The position numbers were made by a program, and so were the translations under genes. Source: Chloroflexi bacterium GWB2_49_20 (GTDB taxonomy: Bacteria > Chloroflexota > Anaerolineae > Anaerolineales > Villigracilaceae). Taken from it: DNA of 64,000 bases. Positions 23,712 through 32,726 of the stretch are shown here, in pieces; the first letter of the stretch is position 1, and each line of letters begins with the position of its first letter. The stretch is taken from positions 30,089 to 94,088 of the forward strand of contig MGMF01000018.1 of NCBI GenBank assembly GCA_001796335.1, written 5' to 3'. The notes beneath the pieces were generated by a model. The model saw only the letters and a program-made list of their open reading frames with translations. It was not told the DNA's origin and made no database searches.

Positions 23712-26700
23712 TCAGCGCTTGATCTCAAAGATCTCTCCGGCACTGGTGCCCTGCACCTCGGGGAAATAGGTTTGCCAGGCATGCGCAGGCAGGACGCGGA
23801 ATTGACCGGCCTGCAAGGGGATGAGGGTATAAGTCAGTTCATAACTGCCGGCTGGCAGGAAATTTGCCGACCATTGGATGTGATCATCAAATATGCGCGG
23901 GGTGTCAAAATACCACCAGCCCCAGCCGCGTGCATACGGGTCTTCCGGGTCATAGCTGACACTTACATCCATGCCGCTGCCCTGACCCTGTTGACTGGTT
24001 TTCAAGCTGGTATCCAATATTTCAGCTCCGGCTGGCAGGAAATCCTCCAGCATCAAGTAATAGACGTCATGCGGCAGGTTCAGGCTGAGACGCACGGTCA
24101 GCCGCCCGCCCTGGGTGAGTTGAATTGAATGCAGCGGTTGGCAGTTCTTTTTGCAATCCGGGCTGAAATAGGAGCGGCTGAGCTGCAAGCCCTTATTTAA
24201 TGGTTCGGTATCTTCAACCGGTTGGTAGACCTGCAGGGCGGCGCGGTAGTACAGGCTGCCGCTGCCACTCTGGCGGGTGATCTGCAGGGCATTGGCGGCA
24301 GCCGGGTTCAAGCTGTCCAGCCCCACGGAGGTGGTCACCGGGGTCAGCACGGAAGCTCCAGCAGCCTGGCCCTCAGCCAGTGGCAGGCCGTTTAAGGTGG
24401 CATTGAAAGTGAAATCGGCCGTGTATCCGCCGGTGCCAACCATGTAGGCATTCAAGGCGCGTATAACCCAGGCGGACTCGTAATTTGAACCCCAGGTGCT
24501 GCTTACATCCTGGTGCGCGGCCAGGTAACGCACGGCATCGGCCAGGAGTGGGGAAGCTGGGTCATGCACGGCCAGGGCATAGCCGACCATGGCGCTGGTT
24601 ACCAGCGTGGAACCCGGGTTGTGCCAGCCGCGGGACTGGCTTTCCCAGTGGGCGCCGGTGGCAGAGCGAATGGCGGATGTTTCCAGGTTGGATAACAATT
24701 CGGTAACACGCGCATCCAGGCTGGATACATCTGCAATGGTCAGGGCCAGGAGAGCCTGTGACCAGGGGGAGAGATGTTCGCGCCCGGTATACAGGGTATC
24801 CACCACGTTGGTCTCCACACCGCCGGTTATCTGCAAGACATAGGCTTCAAAGGCCAGCAAATCGAGTTGCCAGTCTTCCAGTGTATTTCCGCCGATGTAC
24901 GGGCGGTTGATATTCAAAAAGCTGCGTGCCTGGTCCAGGATGGCAGCGTCCACCGTAAAGCCAGCCTGCTGTGCCTCGTATAGACCCATAAGGACATAGG
25001 CGGTCAGGTAGGGGTCACTGGTTTGCTGGTTCTCCCACGAGATGAGACTGGCTGACCACCAGCTCCAGCCGCCATCCTGGTTCTTTCCAAGGATCAGGCG
25101 CTGCAGGGTGCTTTTTAGATTGTTTTCATAGCGGGTTTGCAGAGCGGGGAAATTCAGGCCCGAATCCTGCAAGGATTGGTAAACTTCCAGGTTGGGCAGG
25201 AAGTAAGACAGCAGGGTTTCATTGCTGCAACTGGAGGGAGGTTCCTCGATGGCATCCAATCCGCTCAACAGGACGGCAGCCAGGGAGGGTGCCATTTCGA
25301 GGTTCAGACTGCCACTCTGAGGATCAAAAGTGCGCGGCAGGCTGATGGCCTCCAGGCGCGTACCGGCATCGGAAAGAATACCGGCGGTGCTGAAGGTTTG
25401 CGGAGCCAGGTAGCGCAGGATGGGCAGCGCTCCATATTCCGGGTGGGAGGCATCGCTTAATCCGCCACCCTGCACGGAGAATGTAAAATCAGCGCTTTCG
25501 GCAGATTGAGCCGTGCCCCACCAGGTGACGAAACTGCGGCCTCCGGCGGGTACATTCAGGCTCTGACTGGCTTTGGATGGATCATCCAGATTGAAATTGG
25601 TGGCCTGCAGGGATACATCTACACTCAGGACTGTGGAGGTGTTGTTATTTACCATTGCCCCAAGTTCGACATGGTCACCTGCCACCAGGAAGCGCGGTGT
25701 GACCGGACGGACCAAAAGCTGCTTGGTGCTGACCACCTGCATATCAGCTTGCCCGACACGCGTGTCTTTGGTCAGGCCGCGCACATCCACCTGCCAGGTG
25801 GTCAGGTTATCCGGCAGTTTTATACTGGCCTGGGCGAGTCCATCGGCATCGGTCACAATGTTTGCGCTCCAGTAAGCCGTATCGGGGAAGTTCTGACGGG
25901 CCACTTCCACGAAGATACCATCGCCACCTCCGCCGCCTTGACCGCCGGATAAGTTAACTCCGCGGCGGCTTTCGGCTGCCAGAGACAAACCGGTAGTGAT
26001 GCCCAGGGGCTGGTTTCCGTAAAAGGCAGGTAGAATTTCCAGCGAGTTGGGGTCGGCCAGCGCCAGGGCAGCCAGGTCCACCACGGCCAGGGAGAATTCA
26101 GCTTGCACTGGAGTGCCGTTGGCATCCGTGACGCGCAGACCAAAGGTAACCTCTCCACCCGGTTCACTGCGTTCGGGCTGGCTGGTGAGTTCCACCTTCA
26201 GAGTTTGTGCTTTCGGAGACACGGGCAGGTTGATAAACCCCTGCCGGAAGGTGGAGGCTCCCACCAGGGTGACTGAAACGTAAACATTGGGGGCATCCGC
26301 ATCGGTCAGTGGCAGTGAGAAAATACTGCCACCCGCAGCCACGCGGACGATCTGCTGGCTGTGGATGCTGCCGCGCTCCACGCTTACCAGGGCTGGCACG
26401 ACCTCCCCGATGGGATTGGGGATGAAAATGTTGGCAATCTGCCCGGGTTGATACTCATCCCGGTCGGCTGTCAGACTGATCTTCTGAAAGGACAGGTTTG
26501 GCCAAACGGCCTGCTCTTGCCCGGCCACCCACACCATGAGCTGCGAGCGAACTCCATCTGCCGAGACATCCAGCATGAAAGTGCCGGGGTTGGGAGCGGT
26601 GAATTTAAGCCGGGCGGTACCATCTGAACCAGTAGAGAAATTTGAACTGGAGACTGGTGTAAATACAGGTACATAGCTGGGGTATGGGTTGTTGGGGTCG

Positions 26701-29561
26701 TTTGATTCCTGGCTTTCCCAGGTGACCTGTTGAAATTCTGCATTCAGGCTGCGGGATGCGGATGGGTTGGACTTCCAATCCACTGTGAGGACATCGAAGC
26801 CCATCTCGGTGCCAGCCTGGCCGACCCACAGGTCAGGGCGCAGACCGATGTAAAAATCAGCGGGGTGACGCCGGGCATTGGCACTTCCGGAAACCTGTTG
26901 CCCGCTTTCGTCCTGGGCAGTTACTTCAAGTGTCAGCTCGTGTATATCTTCAATGGCTGGCAGATCGGAAAAAGTCAGAGTGACGATCCCGTTCGCATCG
27001 GTAACAGCCTCGCCCTGGTCGAGGGCTTCGCCGTAGTAGCCGCCTGGCTGGGTATACCAGAAGCTGTTGTAATTGCCCACCTGGTAGCCCGGCAGGCTGA
27101 AGTTATCTGGATTGGAATACAGGGTCCACTGCAGGCTCATACCATCCACCGGGGCATCGAAAAAGTAGCGAGCTGAGATGGTGGCTTGCAGTGGCTGGTT
27201 GTCATTCACGTCAGCGGGTTGCAAGTCCACGGACAGGTTGATACCGGGCTTGCGGTAGTTGGCCACATTGAAGTAACCGTAAAAATTGGAGATGTCGGAC
27301 GAGATGGAATAATATCCCGGCACAGCATCTGCTGGCAGTTGAAACTCACCCGAGGCAGTGCCAAAATCGAAGAGCGGCAGGTCAAACTTCCAGCTTGAAC
27401 CGTAGCTATCCAGGATGGAAAAAGGCAGGCTTTGCAGATCGACCGGAGTGTAACGCCCGTCAAAGGCCTGGCGCGCCACGATGCGGAAGTAGACTGTTTG
27501 ACCGGGACGGTAGATGGGACGGTCGGTATAGAAATATACATGCGGGGCGGGAGGGGTACGATCGGAAGATAAGCCAAAATTCCAGGGTGCGATCTCCTGG
27601 CTCCAGTCCGATTGCGCCATGCCAAAGGTGGCATCCCCCGGCTGACCGAGCACTGCAAAATAGGAACTGTAATAATTATCCTGGGTGGGCGTGGGAACCG
27701 GACCATGCCAGAGCCCCTGTGCGTCGGTTTGACCGGAGGCCAGCAGGCTGCCGTCATCCCGGTAAAGGCTGAGCGAGGCGTTGGCTACCGGTGTGTTGCT
27801 GCGCAGATCCATGGCCCACACCAAAGCGTCCTGGCTGCCCATTTTGAAGGTTAGATTGATATCGCTGGCCACAAGAAAAACCTTTTGCTGCCCATAAGAC
27901 CCACCCTGCATGGCTTGGAGTGCTGAAAGGGTCAGGTGATACAGGCCGGGTGTCAATTGGTCCCCCAGAGAAATGCCTACCTGCTGGCTGGTGTTGGCGG
28001 GCAGGTTGAGCATGGCTGTCCAGTTGGTGGAGTTGGCCGGGTCGGGAGTGTAGGCTTGGCGGGCATCGTACCCATTGGGACCCACCAGGGAGAGCAAATC
28101 CTCGAAGCTCAGGGGCGCCAGGTTGACGTCAATACTGGCCAGGTTGGTGGCTTGCACGTAATAGTCCGGCTGGCTGGCGCGCACGAAATAAGTATCCGTG
28201 CCCAGGTACAGCAGGTCCATGCCCGGGGTGGCTGGCGGTGTGGTGAAATGGGTGGTGAAAGGCTGCCCCAGGCTCTGCCCCCAGATATCCTTTAAATTTT
28301 TATTGATGGTGACGGTGTAGGATGTTTCGGCCTGTAACGAGCCGCTCACATATAGGGCGTTGTCGGAGCCATAAGCGTAAAAGTTGGCAACCGGAGGGTC
28401 GATGGAAACCAGGGATTGATATGCGCTGGTCTGGATCGGAGCGCTGAAATGGATCTCGAGATTGCTATACATGGAAGACAGGCTGCCGGTGTCGTACGGG
28501 TCAGTGTATAAGACCTTGAAATCCGGATAGGTTTGCACAACAAAACGGTTCTCTGCCCCGATGGCGCTGCCGCCACGAGCCTGCGCCCCGGCGCCCAGCA
28601 GCAGGGTGTAATTGGTGGAGCGTGCAAGCTGGGCGGAGGGAGTAAAGGTCAGAATGGTGTGATTGGAATTCCAGGAGAAGTTTCCAGCCACCGCTCCGGT
28701 GGGGGAGCTAAAGCTGAAATTTGCTTCAACGCTGGTTGGGTCCATGGGCTGGTTGAAGCTCAATTTGAGGGGCTGGTCGAGCGGGAAGGAGTTTTCACTG
28801 GAAGGCTCAAGCGTGAGCAAGCGTGGCAGACCGACCGTGAAACTCCAGGTCAGATTGGTAGTATCCAACAGACTGCCGGAGCTGGCGGTGAGAGCCGGGT
28901 TGAGGCTGGCAGTGTATTCCACGCCCCCACTCAGGCCGGGGTCAGGGTAAAAGATGTAGGTACTGGTATTGATCCATTCACCCGATCCGTCGGCGGATGG
29001 TTGCAGGCTGAAGCCCTGTGGCAGGCTGGTCGGATCAGCGCCCAGGGGGACGACCGGCTGGTTGAAAGCTGCCACTATAGCGGCAGACGAGGAGACGTCC
29101 TGCGTGCCGCTTTCGGGTAGACTTTGGGTCAGGCGCAGGGCGTCGGAGGTGACGAAATTGACGGTGACGGGCTGTTGGAAGCCAAGTCCATTGCTGGCTT
29201 GCAGGCTGGTGTCGAGTGTGATGTTCAGGCTGGCGTTTACTGCAAAGGCCTGCAGGGGGGTGAATTTGAGGCTGCTGTCATCCAGCCAGTCAAATTTACC
29301 GGTGACCTCAAGCTGGTCTGCCAGGGCAGTCTCCACGGCGGTGCGCTGCATGGGCTGGTTGAAATAGAAAGTCAGCGCCTGCTGCATGGCGATCACGCTG
29401 CCGGAGGGTGGGTCTGTTTCGACCAGGACGGGTGGCAGGGGCGGCAGAGGAATCGTGGTGGGCGATGGGGTGGCTTGTGGTGTCCCCAGGGGAAGATTAC
29501 ACGACGAGAGTGCCAAAAGAATAACGATGCCAATGCGCCAGTACGGATTGAGTTTGTTCAT
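23712..29561 (-). CDS. Alpha-2-macroglobulin-family lipoprotein
   Basis: About 1949 residues from ATG 29561, which has AGGAGG 6 nt upstream. A lipoprotein signal peptide (RIGIVILLALSSC) puts it on the outer face of the membrane. An SPTTIPLPPLPP linker is followed by several Ig-like SbsA-type domains (about 60-450), macroglobulin MG domains, a bait-region-like Gly-rich segment, the A2M domain (ANIVTDADGLAQASIKLPDNLTTWQVDVRGL), an alpha/alpha-toroid thioester domain and a receptor-binding-like end. Bacterial A2Ms trap proteases, often with a CxEQ thioester. Here that site reads CSNE (C1445), so Gln is missing and covalent trapping is unlikely. No penicillin-binding protein 1C gene is adjacent. 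Confidence 0.88.
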   Translation of the reverse strand: MNKLNPYWRIGIVILLALSSCNLPLGTPQATPSPTTIPLPPLPPVLVETDPPSGSVIAMQQALTFYFNQPMQRTAVETALADQLEVTGKFDWLDDSSLKFTPLQAFAVNASLNITLDTSLQASNGLGFQQPVTVNFVTSDALRLTQSLPESGTQDVSSSAAIVAAFNQPVVPLGADPTSLPQGFSLQPSADGSGEWINTSTYIFYPDPGLSGGVEYTASLNPALTASSGSLLDTTNLTWSFTVGLPRLLTLEPSSENSFPLDQPLKLSFNQPMDPTSVEANFSFSSPTGAVAGNFSWNSNHTILTFTPSAQLARSTNYTLLLGAGAQARGGSAIGAENRFVVQTYPDFKVLYTDPYDTGSLSSMYSNLEIHFSAPIQTSAYQSLVSIDPPVANFYAYGSDNALYVSGSLQAETSYTVTINKNLKDIWGQSLGQPFTTHFTTPPATPGMDLLYLGTDTYFVRASQPDYYVQATNLASIDVNLAPLSFEDLLSLVGPNGYDARQAYTPDPANSTNWTAMLNLPANTSQQVGISLGDQLTPGLYHLTLSALQAMQGGSYGQQKVFLVASDINLTFKMGSQDALVWAMDLRSNTPVANASLSLYRDDGSLLASGQTDAQGLWHGPVPTPTQDNYYSSYFAVLGQPGDATFGMAQSDWSQEIAPWNFGLSSDRTPPAPHVYFYTDRPIYRPGQTVYFRIVARQAFDGRYTPVDLQSLPFSILDSYGSSWKFDLPLFDFGTASGEFQLPADAVPGYYSISSDISNFYGYFNVANYRKPGINLSVDLQPADVNDNQPLQATISARYFFDAPVDGMSLQWTLYSNPDNFSLPGYQVGNYNSFWYTQPGGYYGEALDQGEAVTDANGIVTLTFSDLPAIEDIHELTLEVTAQDESGQQVSGSANARRHPADFYIGLRPDLWVGQAGTEMGFDVLTVDWKSNPSASRSLNAEFQQVTWESQESNDPNNPYPSYVPVFTPVSSSNFSTGSDGTARLKFTAPNPGTFMLDVSADGVRSQLMVWVAGQEQAVWPNLSFQKISLTADRDEYQPGQIANIFIPNPIGEVVPALVSVERGSIHSQQIVRVAAGGSIFSLPLTDADAPNVYVSVTLVGASTFRQGFINLPVSPKAQTLKVELTSQPERSEPGGEVTFGLRVTDANGTPVQAEFSLAVVDLAALALADPNSLEILPAFYGNQPLGITTGLSLAAESRRGVNLSGGQGGGGGDGIFVEVARQNFPDTAYWSANIVTDADGLAQASIKLPDNLTTWQVDVRGLTKDTRVGQADMQVVSTKQLLVRPVTPRFLVAGDHVELGAMVNNNTSTVLSVDVSLQATNFNLDDPSKASQSLNVPAGGRSFVTWWGTAQSAESADFTFSVQGGGLSDASHPEYGALPILRYLAPQTFSTAGILSDAGTRLEAISLPRTFDPQSGSLNLEMAPSLAAVLLSGLDAIEEPPSSCSNETLLSYFLPNLEVYQSLQDSGLNFPALQTRYENNLKSTLQRLILGKNQDGGWSWWSASLISWENQQTSDPYLTAYVLMGLYEAQQAGFTVDAAILDQARSFLNINRPYIGGNTLEDWQLDLLAFEAYVLQITGGVETNVVDTLYTGREHLSPWSQALLALTIADVSSLDARVTELLSNLETSAIRSATGAHWESQSRGWHNPGSTLVTSAMVGYALAVHDPASPLLADAVRYLAAHQDVSSTWGSNYESAWVIRALNAYMVGTGGYTADFTFNATLNGLPLAEGQAAGASVLTPVTTSVGLDSLNPAAANALQITRQSGSGSLYYRAALQVYQPVEDTEPLNKGLQLSRSYFSPDCKKNCQPLHSIQLTQGGRLTVRLSLNLPHDVYYLMLEDFLPAGAEILDTSLKTSQQGQGSGMDVSVSYDPEDPYARGWGWWYFDTPRIFDDHIQWSANFLPAGSYELTYTLIPLQAGQFRVLPAHAWQTYFPEVQGTSAGEIFEIKR

Positions 29562-29667
29562 GTGCAGCCTCCTGAATGGGTACATGCTTATTATACAATG
29601 CCCCAAGGTACGTGGGGTACCTTTAGGACGCACAACAGGCCACACTTGTTCCACCTTTAAGAGAAGA

Positions 29668-29705
29668 GGGGGATTATAAGAAGAAAATCCCCCATTGTTT
29701 TATTC
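29668..29705 (+). terminator. Hairpin overlapping the oligopeptide operon promoter
   Basis: GGGGGATT (29668-29675) pairs with AATCCCCC (29686-29693), followed by ATTGTTTTATT. It has the form of an intrinsic terminator, but it overlaps the -35 region of the transporter promoter and may instead stop read-through from upstream. Confidence 0.5.
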
Positions 29706-29724
29706 GAGAAAAAAATGATACAAT
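29695..29724 (+). promoter_or_regulatory. Promoter of the oligopeptide transporter operon
   Basis: TTGTTT at 29695-29700, an 18-nt spacer and TACAAT at 29719-29724, about 110 bp before the binding-protein start. Confidence 0.5.
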
Positions 29725-29835
29725 ACCCTTAGTGCTTATGTTCCAATAAGAAAGGAGGCAAATAAAAAAGATAAACAAATGATCCAACAGAATTGTCGCT
29801 TTTCACGAATTACACAAATGATAGAGGAGAAATCA

Positions 29836-31554
29836 ATGAATAAAAAATCTATTTACACAATTGTAGGGCTGATAGTGATATTAACTATGGTGTTGACAGC
29901 CTGCGCACCCAAGACACCAGCCGTAACCCAAGTCCCGGGTGCTACTGATGCCCCAGCCGCTGAATTGCCCACCACATTCATCTTTGGGCGTGGAGCGGAT
30001 TCGGTCCAATTGGACCCTGCGATCGTTACGGATGGTGAATCCTTCCGTGTTACGGGTCAGGTTCTTGAACCGCTCTACGAATATGAACTCGGCAGCACGG
30101 TTCCTGTACCGGCTCTCGCCGAAGAATGCGTACCGAATGCAGATGCTACAGTTTGGAATTGTAAACTACGCGAAGGTGTCAAATTCCATGATGGTACCGA
30201 TTTCAATGCTGATGCAGTAGTCTTCAACTTCGAACGCTGGCGCTTCACCACCGACCCATACCATTTTGCCAGCCAGGTGTTCGAGTATTACGAAGCTATG
30301 TTTGGTGGTTTTGACGATGCAAGTATGATCACCGAAGTCAAGAAAGTTGATGATTACAACGTTCAATTTACACTGAGCGACCCATTGGCTCCCTTTCTGG
30401 CCAACCTTGCGATGGACATGTTCGCCATCTCCAGCCCGGCCGCAATTGAAGCCGCCGGTGAAGCTTATGGCACCCCAACTGGTGGTGTCGTTGGAACCGG
30501 CCCATTCAAATTCGTTTCCTGGGAAGAGGGCAATCAGATCATCGTGGACGCCAATGCAGATTATTGGGGCGGCGCTCCAACGATCAAACAAATCGTCTTC
30601 CGCGTTATTCCGGATGATTCAGCCCGCTTCCTGGCTCTCAAAGCCGGTGATATCCACGGTTTGGAACAGGCCGTTGTGGAAGATCTTGCATCTGCTGAGG
30701 CAGATCCCAATCTCACCATTATTACCCGCCCGGCTTTAAATACCAGCTACCTGGCCTTCAACTACAATATCCTGGAATTCCAGGATATTCGAGTACGTGA
30801 AGCAGTTGCGCATGCCATAGACAAAGAAGGTTTGATCTCCAACTTCTTTGGCAAATATGGTGAAGTTGCCAAGAATCTCCTGCCTCCATTGGTCTGGGGT
30901 CATAATGACGCAGTTGTTGATTGGACTTTCGACCCTGCACTTTCCAAACAACTCCTGTCTGATGCCGGTTTCCCCGATGGCTTGAGCGAAGTCACCATTG
31001 CTGAGGATATCCTTAATGCAGATGGTGCTGTAGTTTATAAAGCCGGAGATAAGATTCCTCTGCGCCTTTATTACATGCCGGTTACACGCTTCTACTTCCC
31101 GGCAGCCAAGGAAGTTGGCGAAGCAATGGCAGCCAACCTGACCGCGGCCGGCTTCAATGTTGAGCTGTATCTCGAAGGTGACTGGCCGACTTACCTGGGT
31201 TCACGCCGTAATGGACTTCTGGTTGGTTTGTACCTGTTGGGATGGGGTGGAGACAACGGTGACCCGGATAACTTTACCGGATATTTCTTCAGCGGTGGAG
31301 CAGAGCCCATCAAGCGTGAAGGTTGGTACCAGAATGCCGAGTTGGCTGATCTGCTTCGTCAGGCCTTGGTCAACCCCGATCGAGCTGCCCGCGAAGCAAT
31401 CTACCAACAGACTGAACAACTGATGCACGATGATGTTATGCGTATCTGGCTTGGTCACAACAACACACCCTTGATCTTCTCATCCAAGGTCACGGGTTAC
31501 GGAGCACAACCAGTAGGCGCTGACTACTTTGAGTTCATCGAATTTGTGCCGTAA
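29836..31554 (+). CDS. oppA: Oligopeptide ABC transporter substrate-binding lipoprotein
   Basis: 572-residue family-5 extracellular solute-binding protein from ATG 29836 (GAGGAGA 6 nt upstream). The lipoprotein signal YTIVGLIVILTMVLTAC ends in a clear lipobox, then a short linker. The family-5 hallmark regions are present: LEPLYEYELGS, PALAEECVPNADATVWNCKLREGVKFHDGTDFNADAVVFNFERW, VGTGPFKFVSWEEGNQI and VREAVAHAIDKEGLI. It delivers peptides (or nickel or sugars in some relatives) to the permeases encoded downstream. Four more genes of a complete importer follow. A hairpin after the stop may keep this gene expressed above the permeases. Confidence 0.94.
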   Translation: MNKKSIYTIVGLIVILTMVLTACAPKTPAVTQVPGATDAPAAELPTTFIFGRGADSVQLDPAIVTDGESFRVTGQVLEPLYEYELGSTVPVPALAEECVPNADATVWNCKLREGVKFHDGTDFNADAVVFNFERWRFTTDPYHFASQVFEYYEAMFGGFDDASMITEVKKVDDYNVQFTLSDPLAPFLANLAMDMFAISSPAAIEAAGEAYGTPTGGVVGTGPFKFVSWEEGNQIIVDANADYWGGAPTIKQIVFRVIPDDSARFLALKAGDIHGLEQAVVEDLASAEADPNLTIITRPALNTSYLAFNYNILEFQDIRVREAVAHAIDKEGLISNFFGKYGEVAKNLLPPLVWGHNDAVVDWTFDPALSKQLLSDAGFPDGLSEVTIAEDILNADGAVVYKAGDKIPLRLYYMPVTRFYFPAAKEVGEAMAANLTAAGFNVELYLEGDWPTYLGSRRNGLLVGLYLLGWGGDNGDPDNFTGYFFSGGAEPIKREGWYQNAELADLLRQALVNPDRAAREAIYQQTEQLMHDDVMRIWLGHNNTPLIFSSKVTGYGAQPVGADYFEFIEFVP

Positions 31555-31605
31555 TTCAGTAAAAGTCTGACTATTAATCACGGACCAATCTTGTGACAGT
31601 AAAGA

Positions 31606-31645
31606 CAGGGGGGCGGTGAATATCCGCCCCCCTGTTGTAAAAAAA
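31606..31645 (+). terminator. Intercistronic hairpin between binding protein and permease genes
   Basis: CAGGGGGGCGG (31606-31616) pairs with CCGCCCCCCTG (31624-31634) around a 7-nt loop, followed by TTGTAAAAAAAT. It is probably a partial terminator or mRNA-stabilising stem that lowers permease expression relative to the binding protein. Confidence 0.7.
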
Positions 31646-31662
31646 TATCCAGTGAGGTAGTC

Positions 31663-32715
31663 TTGGGCCGATACATTCTTCGAAGATTAATCTCGGTAAT
31701 CCCCACTTTGATTGGTGTAACGCTGATCATTTTTTTGTTTCAGCGATTGATCCCTGGTGATCCGGCTGTTGCCATGCTGGGTGAACACGCCACCCAGGAA
31801 AATGTCGAACGCATCCGCGAACAGTTCGGATTGAATCGCCCGGCATTTCTGGATCGTGAAGCTCTTGCAGACGGTGACCTGACCGGTTTCTTTGACAGCC
31901 AGTACATCAGGTATGCCAATCGTTTGCTTCATTTTGATCTTGGCAATTCCATCCACCGCCGCATTCCAGTGGTAGAAACTCTATCAGAACGCTTTCCTGC
32001 GACGTTGGAACTGGCTACACTTTCATTGTTAATTTCCCTCCTTATTGGGCTTCCAGTTGGAATTGCATCCGCTGCCAGAAGAAATTCCGCATTGGATGGC
32101 GTGACCATGGTAGGGTCTTTGATCGGAGTTTCCATGCCCATTTTCTGGTTGGGAATCATGGAAATCATGCTATTTTCGGTATTTCTCAATTGGCTCCCAT
32201 CCGGTGGCCGCCTCAGTACTGGGATAGTGATTACACCAATTACCCACCTTCTGCTTTTGGATAGTTTATTGACAGGAAATATCCCAGGCTTTGTTGATGC
32301 TTTAAAACATATCGCCATGCCTGCTATAGCTTTGGCAACCATCCCGACAGCCATTATTGCCCGCATGACCCGTTCCAGTATGTTGGATGTACTGCAGGAA
32401 GATTACATCCGCACTGCCACCGCAAAGGGACTGGCGGAACGGGTCGTCCTTTTCCGCCATGCTTTGAAAAATGCCTTTCTGCCCGTGATCACGATCATCG
32501 GCATCCAGGCAGGTACTTTACTGGCAGGTGCTGTACTTACTGAAACCATTTTTTCTTGGCCAGGGATCGGCAAGTGGGTGTACGACTCGATCCTGGGTAG
32601 AGATTACCCAATTGTGCAAGGTGTAACACTACTAATCGCAATTATTTTCTTATTGGTCAACTTGATTGTGGATATCTCCTACGCAATTCTTGACCCACGA
32701 ATTTCATACGATTAA
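31663..32715 (+). CDS. oppB: Oligopeptide ABC transporter permease, DppB/OppB type
   Basis: 350-residue permease with six helices. It starts with TTG (GTGAGGTAGTC upstream) and the family-standard N-terminus GRYILRRLISVIPTLIGVTLIIFLFQRLIPGDPA. The EAA loop for ATPase contact is present as YIRTATAKGLAERVVLFRHALKNAFLPVITIIG, and the end is the usual NLIVDISYAILDPRISYD. The region between helices 1 and 2 (LNRPAFLDREALADGDLTGFFDSQYIRYANRLL) is slightly longer than in E. coli DppB. It pairs with the next gene to form the membrane channel. Confidence 0.95.
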   Translation: MGRYILRRLISVIPTLIGVTLIIFLFQRLIPGDPAVAMLGEHATQENVERIREQFGLNRPAFLDREALADGDLTGFFDSQYIRYANRLLHFDLGNSIHRRIPVVETLSERFPATLELATLSLLISLLIGLPVGIASAARRNSALDGVTMVGSLIGVSMPIFWLGIMEIMLFSVFLNWLPSGGRLSTGIVITPITHLLLLDSLLTGNIPGFVDALKHIAMPAIALATIPTAIIARMTRSSMLDVLQEDYIRTATAKGLAERVVLFRHALKNAFLPVITIIGIQAGTLLAGAVLTETIFSWPGIGKWVYDSILGRDYPIVQGVTLLIAIIFLLVNLIVDISYAILDPRISYD

Positions 32716-32726
32716 GGGCAGGCTGC

